Positions 47,201 to 53,568 of a stretch of DNA of 53,568 nt are shown here, piece by piece. Origin of the DNA: Clostridia bacterium (GTDB lineage: Bacteria > Bacillota > Clostridia > UMGS1810). The stretch is from contig JAEDEG010000002.1 in the NCBI GenBank assembly GCA_016293435.1, forward strand, positions 1 through 53,568. The letters are read 5' to 3'. Numbering within the stretch: the first letter of the stretch is position 1; every line of letters begins with the position of its first letter. A program made the position numbers and the translations under genes. Below the pieces are notes generated by a model. That model saw nothing but the letters and a program-made list of their open reading frames with translations, had not been told where the DNA came from and did not search any database.

Positions 47201-48175
47201 ATTTACCCGGATACCCTTTACTATTTGTCCAATCACTATAACCTCCCGGCAGTAACTGCAATAACCCTTGATAAATCAAACGCTGAGCTTTCGGATGCTG
47301 TTTATATACCCTATGCTCTTGCATGGTATGATATTTCTGTTGATGCAGACGATGCCGTTATAGATCTCCCCTACGATTCGGTATTTTCGGGAGACGGAGC
47401 CTTTGCCGTAATGAGGGATTCGTGGTACGACAAAAACGGAACCTATGTGGGCATAAAGGCAGGCAAGGCAGTGTATAACCACAGCCACCTTGATCTTGGC
47501 AGCTTCATATATGAGACCGAAGGCGTTCGCTGGGCAATAGACCTTGGCAAAGATAGCTACAGTCTTCCGGATTATTGGGCATCAAACGACAATCGATGGC
47601 GTGTATACCGCACCAGAGCGGAGGGACACAACACAATAATCATCAATCCGGACGACACAGGAATTGACATGAATCTCCAAGCGACTGCAAAAATAACGGA
47701 GCAAAAAAGCAGCCCCGGAGGTGCAATAACCGTTGTAGACATGACAGAGGCATTGAGCGACAATGCCACCGCGGCAAAGCGCGGATTTTATTTGACCGAC
47801 AACAGAAAGAGCCTTGTTGTGAGAGATGAAATAACACTCAAGCAGCCTACCGACAAGCTGTATTGGGCGATGCACACCAAGGCAGACTCTGCGCAGATAG
47901 ACGGCAGCAGGGTAATTATATCGTCCGGCGGCAAGCAGCTTCTTGTAGAATTTGAGTCAAACTCTGATTTCGAAATAAGCTTTACCCAAGCAAAAGCCAT
48001 GGACGGCACACCGACTGTTGAGGGAGAAAATCAGAATGTGGGAATAAACAAGCTCATGCTCAAGGTAACGGGAAGCGGAAATGTAAATATCACAGCCAAG
48101 CTCACACCGCTTGATGCAGATGCTTCGGCTATTTCAGAATATAATATCCCCATAGACCAATGGCAGCTGCCGTAA
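44246..48175 (+). CDS. Secreted heparinase II/III-like lyase (module 3, second)
   Basis: An exported enzyme of about 1309 residues. I place the start at TTG 44246, 8 bases after GGAGG (44233-44237); the in-frame GTG at 44237 falls inside that site. Order of domains: signal peptide; jelly-roll module (about 30-232) like that of the next gene; the shared beta domain (about 235-330, ending VKAMLWDMRNMRPI); a second jelly-roll module; a copper-amine-oxidase-N-like domain; toroid; and lyase beta-sandwich. Candidate residues are Asn874 (TANWNPVC), Tyr928 (PAYWDF) and His1079/His1081 (NHSHLDLGSF). It stops at YNIPIDQWQLP, where its paralogue at 37249 continues for about 230 residues, so it lacks the F5/8 C domain. 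Confidence 0.87.
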   Translation: MFKKTVLFLIVVMLISAYIPPLQTLASKGEIYFEYNFNDYEGQNIFDGGSGSLGSWKLIAEACSGMYRPSSGLDAIGGKSVGDRALKYTVSQTSSDKSAFFGPWTNAGAVSIKESYFSASKPAVTFQWDVYCTVENGSFTVFGRMDATLSGSNHYKFSDIKVGNGQWHTIGAEFVYVSAGKHLCNIYADNKMLGSYTASNLDYPRYCYLYLNAPAAGSGIMAVDNFKVYNGKYDTDAFTVNKPEVVYNTLSKTLKASADIKCCFYPAALFLALYKGDSLVSIEADIGDTSNADTLSAAYPQMPRTILNNYSVKAMLWDMRNMRPITESVDGYAVKGDFAIMTLERFEEGYIPFMHEVGDNTFEVITDSYGNGVLSAEKLAEKRALFSSSYTASDIDRFVVEYDIKLLSQNSNFNLCQFKSETGEWSTNVVVANGYLKGFKGKTSTLLPVNKWKKLSFAFCTSKSTFDMYIDGELIESGIAWQSSFTSPISEIRLTMPETSGYVSPAKFYVDNYCVYASDSPEEIPDDYFLVFPPYSILPSSASQDEYMTGKTGFHTKSKISYINGERTETDISTYESDGSIMVPIEFFKEVMSISAQERADGKTAVINGNISLKSDSTVMTVSGKTIILSKAPETTDGKLYAPLEEVGEKALGKYVYYDNSVVNGGMIIIDDTEFDPPSSEHELQALNNYLMFLRPSAQWLSDKLEESGYVNVHPRLFVDEASIKTIKEGIKTNSVKKSWYKKLVSECERYKTIPLPDYGTYDGTRMSRAPAMQAAQMGFLYLLTGDKSWVDAAWPKLERVCSWPDWNPDNEFLDTAQFSLHVATAYDWMYNALTEEQRAIVEEALYDKCIIEAKKWWYGIKGPKDKWQIGTANWNPVCNSGISIGALSVLDVYPEEAGEIISLCTRGLEYVSTRFAPDGAWFEGPAYWDFVFRLLTRYIAAFDKIYNTSFGIDKFEGLDRAASTLLYSQSENGTFNYSDADVEVIYPDTLYYLSNHYNLPAVTAITLDKSNAELSDAVYIPYALAWYDISVDADDAVIDLPYDSVFSGDGAFAVMRDSWYDKNGTYVGIKAGKAVYNHSHLDLGSFIYETEGVRWAIDLGKDSYSLPDYWASNDNRWRVYRTRAEGHNTIIINPDDTGIDMNLQATAKITEQKSSPGGAITVVDMTEALSDNATAAKRGFYLTDNRKSLVVRDEITLKQPTDKLYWAMHTKADSAQIDGSRVIISSGGKQLLVEFESNSDFEISFTQAKAMDGTPTVEGENQNVGINKLMLKVTGSGNVNITAKLTPLDADASAISEYNIPIDQWQLP
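46844..47127 (+). repeat. 284-bp identical segment, copy in the second module-3 lyase
   Basis: This is the partner of 39544-39827. Third-position differences bound it (46843 and 47128), as expected for a recent gene-conversion tract. Confidence 0.9.
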
Positions 48176-48286
48176 TATATGCGGCATGCTCTGCTAACAA
48201 CACGATATAATACGGCAGCGGAGATAGCCGGGTCCACAGGCAATTTCCAATCCGTTTATATAAAAAAATAAAAGGAGGAAAAAAAC

Positions 48287-50218
48287 ATGTTAAAAAAATT
48301 TATTTCAATGGTGGTCGCACTCGCGCTTGTTTTAATGGTGCCGTGTGCAACAGTGTCGTTTGCGGCGGAGACAGATTACTTCGCTTATGACTTCAACGAC
48401 TATTCCGGTTCAGACTTAATTAGGGTAGGCGAGGGAACACTTGCCCAGTGGCTGTTTGTTGTCCAGGGAGCAAGCGGCATAGGCCGTGAGACAAATGCTG
48501 CAAATCTTGGAGGAATTGGCGGCAAGGAGGCGTCAGACAGATGTCTTAGGTTCAATGTAAGTGAAACCTCGTCTGACAAATCTGCTTATTTTGGCTCATT
48601 TAAAAATGATGGTGCTCCAAGCATTAAAGAAGATTATTTTTCTTCAACAAAGCCTGTAGTAACCTACCAGTGGGATGTATATGATACTACCGCAAACGGA
48701 AGCTTCACTGTGTTTGGCAGAAAAGACTCTCGAACCGGTATAAATCACTATACCTTTGATGGAATAACTGTCGGCAAAAATGAGTGGCACACGATTGCTG
48801 CAGAATTCATTCGTGTGGGATCAACCAATAACGCATGTAATATCTATGTAGACGGTAAAAAGACAGCAGCCTACACGAACCAGTCCTACGACTATCCACG
48901 TTATTGCTATCTGTATCTCAATGCCACAGCGGCAGATTCGGGTATAATGGCAGTAGACAACATGAGGGTATATGACCACTTCTATGAGGGATATGAGGGA
49001 GCAACCGAATTATACAGCTACAATTTTGATGATGACGCTTCATATCAGTTTGCCAAGTTTGAAACAGGTGCATCCAATGCAACACGCGGCAACGCCTATG
49101 GATTTATGGGCAAAGCCGGTGACGACAGATCACTCACCTTTACATTTAACGGCACAGAAAAAGACGGCACACCCTATCTTTATTACAAAGCAAAAGAAAA
49201 CGTTTCAAAATATGAAGGCGTTATTACTTATGAGCTTTCGTATTGCGATACAACCTCAAAATCATACCACAGAGTAGACCCTCTGTATAATGACGAAAAA
49301 TGGGGCCCGGCACTTGAATACACATATGCTGCAGGCAATAATTTTTCATTCAAGGTGGGTGCAAAAACACTTGTGGGTGAAGACGGCTGGTCGATCAAAA
49401 AGCCAAGAGACGGCTATTGGCATGAAATTGCGGTCACATATGATACCGACAACGATTATATAGTGTACTATTTAGACGGTGAAGAGCTTGACAGAGAAAC
49501 AATTGACGGACTCAACACAACAGAAAAGTTTAAGTGGACAATTACACATTTCAGCGGAGATCCGGGCGTGGTTTCTTTTGATGACTTCAGAGTATATAAA
49601 GGAGCATACAATGCCGCAGAAAACAGAGCTGCAATCACAAGCAGCGACGAGATGGTTAAAATAGACAATAAAACTATCAACATTTTCTCGGCTTCCGAAA
49701 TAAGCTTAGCCCAATTGCAAGGAAAAATTTCAGCTACCGGTGATATTGCACTCTATGAAAATCGCGCAGCTCTTGAAAGCGGCATAACAACCAACGGCGC
49801 AGTGCTTGCAGACGATAATATTCTTGTGGTAAAATCTTCAAACGGAGAACAGCTTGCTTATTATACTCTCAATGTTGTAGAAAGTGACAGCACTGTTTCG
49901 GTTGGAACACCTGTTATCAAATATGATATTCTTTCTCAAACCCTAAAGGCAGAGGCTGATATAATAAACTACGGCGATACTCCAATGAATATTGGCATTT
50001 ATTTGGCGGTTTACAGCTCAAACGGAACTATAAAATCCATTGAATATGTTGCCTTAGATGCAAGAGCGGTATCGGGCGAAGCTACTCTCAGAGCTTCAAT
50101 CGATGATATTTCCGACACAGCGCTTGCGGATCTCCGGGTTAAGGCTATGGTTTGGAACAGCGAAACTCTTAAGCCCATAACAGATAGTGTCGAAACCTAT
50201 ACTGTTGTAGGTATTTAA
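48287..50218 (+). CDS. Secreted jelly-roll protein with shared C-terminal domain, putative surface glycan-binding
   Basis: A 643-residue exported protein with AAAGGAGG before its ATG. After the signal peptide it has a jelly-roll module (about 30-225) clearly homologous to the N-terminal module of the preceding lyase (SSDKSAYFG, YQWDVYD, DYPRYCYLYLN). A second jelly-roll module (about 240-440), a short linker domain and the shared C-terminal domain (about 540-643, ending VKAMVWNSETLKPI) follow. No enzyme motif is recognised. It closes the lyase operon and is followed by a terminator. Confidence 0.76.
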   Translation: MLKKFISMVVALALVLMVPCATVSFAAETDYFAYDFNDYSGSDLIRVGEGTLAQWLFVVQGASGIGRETNAANLGGIGGKEASDRCLRFNVSETSSDKSAYFGSFKNDGAPSIKEDYFSSTKPVVTYQWDVYDTTANGSFTVFGRKDSRTGINHYTFDGITVGKNEWHTIAAEFIRVGSTNNACNIYVDGKKTAAYTNQSYDYPRYCYLYLNATAADSGIMAVDNMRVYDHFYEGYEGATELYSYNFDDDASYQFAKFETGASNATRGNAYGFMGKAGDDRSLTFTFNGTEKDGTPYLYYKAKENVSKYEGVITYELSYCDTTSKSYHRVDPLYNDEKWGPALEYTYAAGNNFSFKVGAKTLVGEDGWSIKKPRDGYWHEIAVTYDTDNDYIVYYLDGEELDRETIDGLNTTEKFKWTITHFSGDPGVVSFDDFRVYKGAYNAAENRAAITSSDEMVKIDNKTINIFSASEISLAQLQGKISATGDIALYENRAALESGITTNGAVLADDNILVVKSSNGEQLAYYTLNVVESDSTVSVGTPVIKYDILSQTLKAEADIINYGDTPMNIGIYLAVYSSNGTIKSIEYVALDARAVSGEATLRASIDDISDTALADLRVKAMVWNSETLKPITDSVETYTVVGI

Positions 50219-50267
50219 CAGAAGTAAATTTTATAAAATGAGGATAAGGAAATAAAAAAATGAGCTT

Positions 50268-50348
50268 ACGTCTTTTAAGACGTGCTTAGATTCTGAGCCC
50301 CGATGGGGCAATCGGAGAACCCCCCGGCTTTTGCCGGGGGGCTTTTTC
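50268..50348 (+). terminator. Terminator preceded by compact structured segment
   Basis: CCCCCCGGC (50320-50328), a TTTT loop and GCCGGGGGG (50333-50341) plus CTTTTT form a strong terminator. Just upstream, ACGTCTTTTAAGACGT (50268-50283) and GCCCCGATGGGGC (50297-50309) are perfect hairpins. CCGAT (50300-50304) can alternatively pair with ATCGG (50311-50315). The terminator is confident; whether the upstream part is a small RNA or regulatory structure is open. Confidence 0.85.
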
Positions 50349-50534
50349 ATGTATATCAAATTTTTGTAAGTTTAAAATTTCAAACATATTTACAGAAAGC
50401 ATAACATATTTATAGAATTATATGATAAAGAAAAAATACTATAGCAAAGCCTTGCAAAAGCTGTGTTTTATCCGAAGAAATGACAATTATCAATTTGTAA
50501 AATAGAGAAATAGTTTGCAATAAAAAAGTTATTT

Positions 50535-50577
50535 TTGTAGAAACGGCATCTAAGCCGTGGTATAATCGAATTATAAT
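50535..50577 (+). promoter_or_regulatory. Extended -10 promoter with operator-like dyad for the second Gfo/Idh/MocA gene
   Basis: TATAAT at 50561-50566 is preceded by TGG (extended -10). The dyad ACGGC-atctaa-GCCGT (50543-50558) lies between it and a weak -35, a typical position for a repressor site. A second TATAAT occurs at 50572-50577. The 50349-50534 stretch has no gene that I can see. Confidence 0.5.
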
Positions 50578-50650
50578 AGACACTTGTGTAAATAACCGCA
50601 CTTTATAAATACGGATTATTTGCCAAATACAGAAAGGTGGATTTATACAT

Positions 50651-51685
50651 ATGGAAAAGACAGTTAAATTTGGAGTTATAGGTGTAAACGGATTCGGACG
50701 CAGTCACATTATGTCTATTAAAGAAAACAAAAGCACAGAGCTTGTTATGATATGCGACCCTGTGGAAGAAATTGCCAAAAAGGCAAGTGAAGAATTTGAT
50801 GTACCCTATATGACCGATGTGGACGAATTTTTGAAAATTCCTCAGATGGACGCTGTGAGCGTTGTCACTCCCGACCAGACTCACCGCGATGTGGTTACAA
50901 GAGCTCTCAGAGCAGGCAAGCATGTTCTATGCGAAAAGCCCATGTCTATCAAGCTTGAAGACAGCAAAGAGATGCTTCGTGTTCAAAAAGAGACCGGTAA
51001 ATACCTCATGGTAGGTCAGATTTGCCGTTTTACACCGGGATTTATTCTTGCCAAAAGGCTTTATGACGAGGGAGAAATAGGAGAACTGTTTTTTGTGGAG
51101 AGTGAATATGCTCACGATTATACCGGCATGAAAACCTCTTGGAGATTTGATCCCAAATCACCCCGTCACGGCATGATAGGCGGCGGCTGCCATGCAGTTG
51201 ACCTTCTTAGATGGATAGCGGGCAACCCCATAGAAACAATGGCATATTCCAACAAAAAGGTTCTTACCGATTGCCCTACCGACGATTGTACAATTGCTAT
51301 ATTAAAATTTCCTAACAATGTTGTAGGCAAGGTTTTTTGTTCTACAGGCTGCAAAAGAAAATATACCATGAGAACTCTGCTTTACGGTACAAAGGGCACA
51401 ATTATTGTGGACAACACCTCCCAAACACTGTCGCTCTTTAGGGATGAATACCGTGAAAGCGGCGAGTTTAACGGCGATAAGGCAGTAAATGTTGAAACCT
51501 TGCTTCCGATTACTCTCAACAATCACAACACAACAGACGAAATTGCAGAGTTTGCTAAATGTATTCTGGAGGGCAAAGCACCAAAAATAGACGGAAGGGA
51601 GGGAGCTATCACGGTATCAGTGTGCGAATCGATTGTCAAAGCTGCCGACGAACACAGGATAGTCGAGATAGATTATAATTTTTGA
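50651..51685 (+). CDS. Gfo/Idh/MocA-family oxidoreductase (second copy)
   Basis: A 344-residue soluble dehydrogenase and close paralogue of the protein at 21308. It has the nucleotide-binding start GVNGFGRSHI, the CEKPMSIKLED motif and the catalytic-domain motif GGGCHAVDLLRWIAGNPIE. GAAAGGTGG lies before the ATG. The stop codon overlaps the AraC start by one base (TGATG), so enzyme and regulator are coupled. Both copies conserve the segment after the EKP motif and VLTD downstream of the His motif, suggesting that they act on the same or a very similar sugar. Confidence 0.88.
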   Translation: MEKTVKFGVIGVNGFGRSHIMSIKENKSTELVMICDPVEEIAKKASEEFDVPYMTDVDEFLKIPQMDAVSVVTPDQTHRDVVTRALRAGKHVLCEKPMSIKLEDSKEMLRVQKETGKYLMVGQICRFTPGFILAKRLYDEGEIGELFFVESEYAHDYTGMKTSWRFDPKSPRHGMIGGGCHAVDLLRWIAGNPIETMAYSNKKVLTDCPTDDCTIAILKFPNNVVGKVFCSTGCKRKYTMRTLLYGTKGTIIVDNTSQTLSLFRDEYRESGEFNGDKAVNVETLLPITLNNHNTTDEIAEFAKCILEGKAPKIDGREGAITVSVCESIVKAADEHRIVEIDYNF

Positions 51686-52584
51686 TGAAAGACGGCAAAA
51701 AATCCCATTTCAAGCAAATAGGCACATGGCGGTACTACAGTATTAACTCCGGCAGCGGAAACGATAAAATAATATACGGATACAGCACCAGCCTGAACCA
51801 CAAAGAGTCCGACTGCCATTCTGCCATTGAAATTTCAATGTTCAATAAATCTGAGGGAGTTTACACGATTAACGGACGTGACATAGAGTTTCGCTCGGGC
51901 GATATTTTTGTAATGCCAAGCAACGCCATTCATGTGTTTTCCAAAATCAAAAAGCAGGGAGAGTTTTTCAATCTTCACTTTGAACCTCGATTTATATGGA
52001 GAAATCTGGGTACAATCGGCGGTGATGACTATTTGAGTATTTTTCAGGGGGTAGACGAGAATTTCCAGTGCCGACTCGACAGAGATAACCCTGCCATAGC
52101 AGAGATTACCGAGCTTTTTTTGAAGATACACAGAGAGTTTGAAGAACAGAATCCTGCCTACAGCCACATGGTAATGATTTATATTCAGCTTATTCTCATA
52201 AGTATCTATCGTAATTTTGATTATCACAAAAAGGCAAAGGAAACCGTTCAAGATTACAACATTGCGGCAATCGGCAAGAGTATAGATTATATCGACGCCC
52301 GTTTTACCGAACAGCTTAAGCTCGAAGACATTGCCGCCATAGCCAATTTGAGCCCTACATATTACGGCATTATTTTTAAAAGATTAAACGGCATTACCCC
52401 ATGGGAGTATATAACCTCAAAGAGAATTGAGCTTGCCACTCAAAAGCTCAAAAGCGGAGATCATTCCACCATGATTGAGCTTGCCTACGCCTGCGGCTTT
52501 AACAATACTGCCAATTTCAACAGAACCTTTCGCAAATACACAGGTCAGACCCCTACCGAATACAAAATATTAACTCGGTATTAA
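51685..52584 (+). CDS. AraC-family transcriptional regulator with N-terminal cupin
   Basis: A 299-residue regulator. A cupin-like sensor (INGRDIEFRSGDIFVMPSNA, then FNLHFEPRFIW) is joined to a C-terminal AraC domain (LEDIAAIANLSPTYYGIIF and MIELAYACGFNNTANFNRTFRKYTGQTP). ATG 51685 is chosen because it overlaps the dehydrogenase stop by one base; an in-frame TTG at 51682 is also possible. It probably responds to the substrate or product of the coupled dehydrogenase and could control the following SLH operon. Confidence 0.88.
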   Translation: MKDGKKSHFKQIGTWRYYSINSGSGNDKIIYGYSTSLNHKESDCHSAIEISMFNKSEGVYTINGRDIEFRSGDIFVMPSNAIHVFSKIKKQGEFFNLHFEPRFIWRNLGTIGGDDYLSIFQGVDENFQCRLDRDNPAIAEITELFLKIHREFEEQNPAYSHMVMIYIQLILISIYRNFDYHKKAKETVQDYNIAAIGKSIDYIDARFTEQLKLEDIAAIANLSPTYYGIIFKRLNGITPWEYITSKRIELATQKLKSGDHSTMIELAYACGFNNTANFNRTFRKYTGQTPTEYKILTRY

Positions 52585-52629
52585 TTTTCACTGTAATGTT
52601 GATTAACCCCACAATAAAGGAGTGAAGTT

Positions 52630-53568
52630 ATGATGAAAAAAATGGTTTGTTTTATTCTGGCGGCATACATGACATTTTGCGGTGCGGTGTCTTTTGCAGA
52701 TGAGGTGACTGCTTCGATATCCTATAATGCCGCAAAAGGTGAAATTGTGGTATTCGGCAAAGGAACGGGCAATGTTACTATTGCAGTGATGCCCGACGGA
52801 TGCGACCCGTCACAGCTTTCAACTTTGCATTTGCCGACACTCTACACCCAGACCGAAGCGACAGACGGGCTATACACAGTGACCGTTGGTATGCCGCGCA
52901 GTGCCGAAGGCGGCAAATATAACGTGTATGTCAAATCGTACGACGGCGAAGCCTCCGACTGCTTTGTATATATGAACACCGAAAAAGCCTCGGAGCTCAT
53001 TGTGCTTATAAATGGTGCAGATGGTGTTGCTTTCAACAAGCTTATAGAAGACAATGCACTCACCCTCGGAATTGATATATCCGACAGTATCTACACTGCC
53101 GAAAAGGAAAGCATTTTTGCTTTGCTCGATAAGCTTCGCTTTGATGATGCTGCAGCATTCAACACAGCATACTGTAAGATGTATGCTCTTTGTGCAATTG
53201 AGGGTGCCGATGCTTTGCAGGCAGAGCTTTATCTCGAAAAATATGCATCTCAGCTGTCAATTGATTTTGTAAACGATTTCACCTCTGATATCAGACTTGG
53301 CCGAGATGGCAGAAACGAGCTTCTGAGATTGCTTTCTGCAATAGACTATATCAACGAAGCCGGGCAAGACGGAGATGTGGATTTTGCGTCTTTGTTTTCA
53401 TCAATGAAGGTTCAGGCGGCAATAAACACTGCCGATAGCTGGATGACGCTAAAGCGGGTTGTATGTGAGGATTTTGCAAATGAGCACGAATACCTTCTTG
53501 AAAATAAAAAATACAAAAAAATCAGAGATAAAGACAGTGTGTTTGAAGCAATGATAAAAGATGACCTC
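52630..53568 (+). CDS. Type A SLH surface protein (third copy), truncated by the window end
   Basis: An open frame of 313 codons runs off the end of the window. It starts MMKKMVCFILAAYM, with a signal peptide ending near SFAD and AAAGGAG (52616-52622) upstream; either of two adjacent ATGs could serve. The first ~100 residues (GKGTGNVTIAVMPDG, then GGKYNVYVKSYDG) match the N-terminal beta domain of the proteins at 168 and 36777, and the helical middle region also matches. SLH repeats would lie beyond the window, so the name rests on homology of the visible part. Confidence 0.75.
   Translation, partial: MMKKMVCFILAAYMTFCGAVSFADEVTASISYNAAKGEIVVFGKGTGNVTIAVMPDGCDPSQLSTLHLPTLYTQTEATDGLYTVTVGMPRSAEGGKYNVYVKSYDGEASDCFVYMNTEKASELIVLINGADGVAFNKLIEDNALTLGIDISDSIYTAEKESIFALLDKLRFDDAAAFNTAYCKMYALCAIEGADALQAELYLEKYASQLSIDFVNDFTSDIRLGRDGRNELLRLLSAIDYINEAGQDGDVDFASLFSSMKVQAAINTADSWMTLKRVVCEDFANEHEYLLENKKYKKIRDKDSVFEAMIKDDL

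Noticed and set aside
168..53568. Cellulosome-type dockerins/cohesins or LPXTG sortase signals on the secreted proteins
   Set aside because: I found no dockerin calcium loops and no C-terminal LPXTG motif; only SLH repeats provide an evident anchor.

Overview
The window looks like chromosomal DNA of a low-to-moderate GC, Gram-positive-type anaerobe of the Clostridia. It has AAGGAGG ribosome sites, TTG/GTG starts, Lipo-less signal peptides, S-layer homology (SLH) anchoring and no outer-membrane transport genes. The many SLH proteins and very large modular secreted polysaccharide lyases recall Monoglobus-like plant- or mucus-glycan specialists of the gut; that placement is inference, as no rRNA or housekeeping gene is present.

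Layout. (1) 168-22339, + strand: a surface module made of an SLH protein with C-terminal SLH repeats (type A), an SLH protein with N-terminal SLH repeats (type B), a heparinase II/III-like lyase, two secreted binding proteins and a second, giant lyase. Three cytoplasmic genes follow: a ceramidase-like hydrolase, a clan GH-A glycosidase and a Gfo/Idh/MocA dehydrogenase. (2) 22340-30720: a patchwork with two decayed genes, a secreted IdeS/Mac (peptidase C66)-like cysteine protease, a polysaccharide deacetylase, a GH36 alpha-galactosidase with a GPH-type sugar symporter, and several copies of a roughly 118-bp triple-hairpin repeat. (3) 30722-36777, - strand: a second type A/type B SLH pair followed by two AraC-family regulators. 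(4) 37249-50218, + strand: two lyases that share 284 identical bases, each followed by a secreted binding protein. (5) 50651-53568, + strand: a second Gfo/Idh/MocA gene, an AraC regulator, and the start of a third type A SLH protein cut by the window end.

Working model (inference). The SLH A/B proteins build a cell-wall platform. The lyases and carbohydrate-binding-like proteins attack an acidic polysaccharide at the surface. The cytoplasmic hydrolase, glycosidase and NAD(P)-dependent dehydrogenases process the imported products, and AraC regulators sense them. A beta-rich domain of about 90 residues recurs in the secreted proteins and at the N-terminus of the IdeS-like protease, which suggests a common docking or ligand-binding role. 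The most striking single gene is the IdeS-like protease, because characterised members of that family are mostly streptococcal immunoglobulin-cleaving enzymes.
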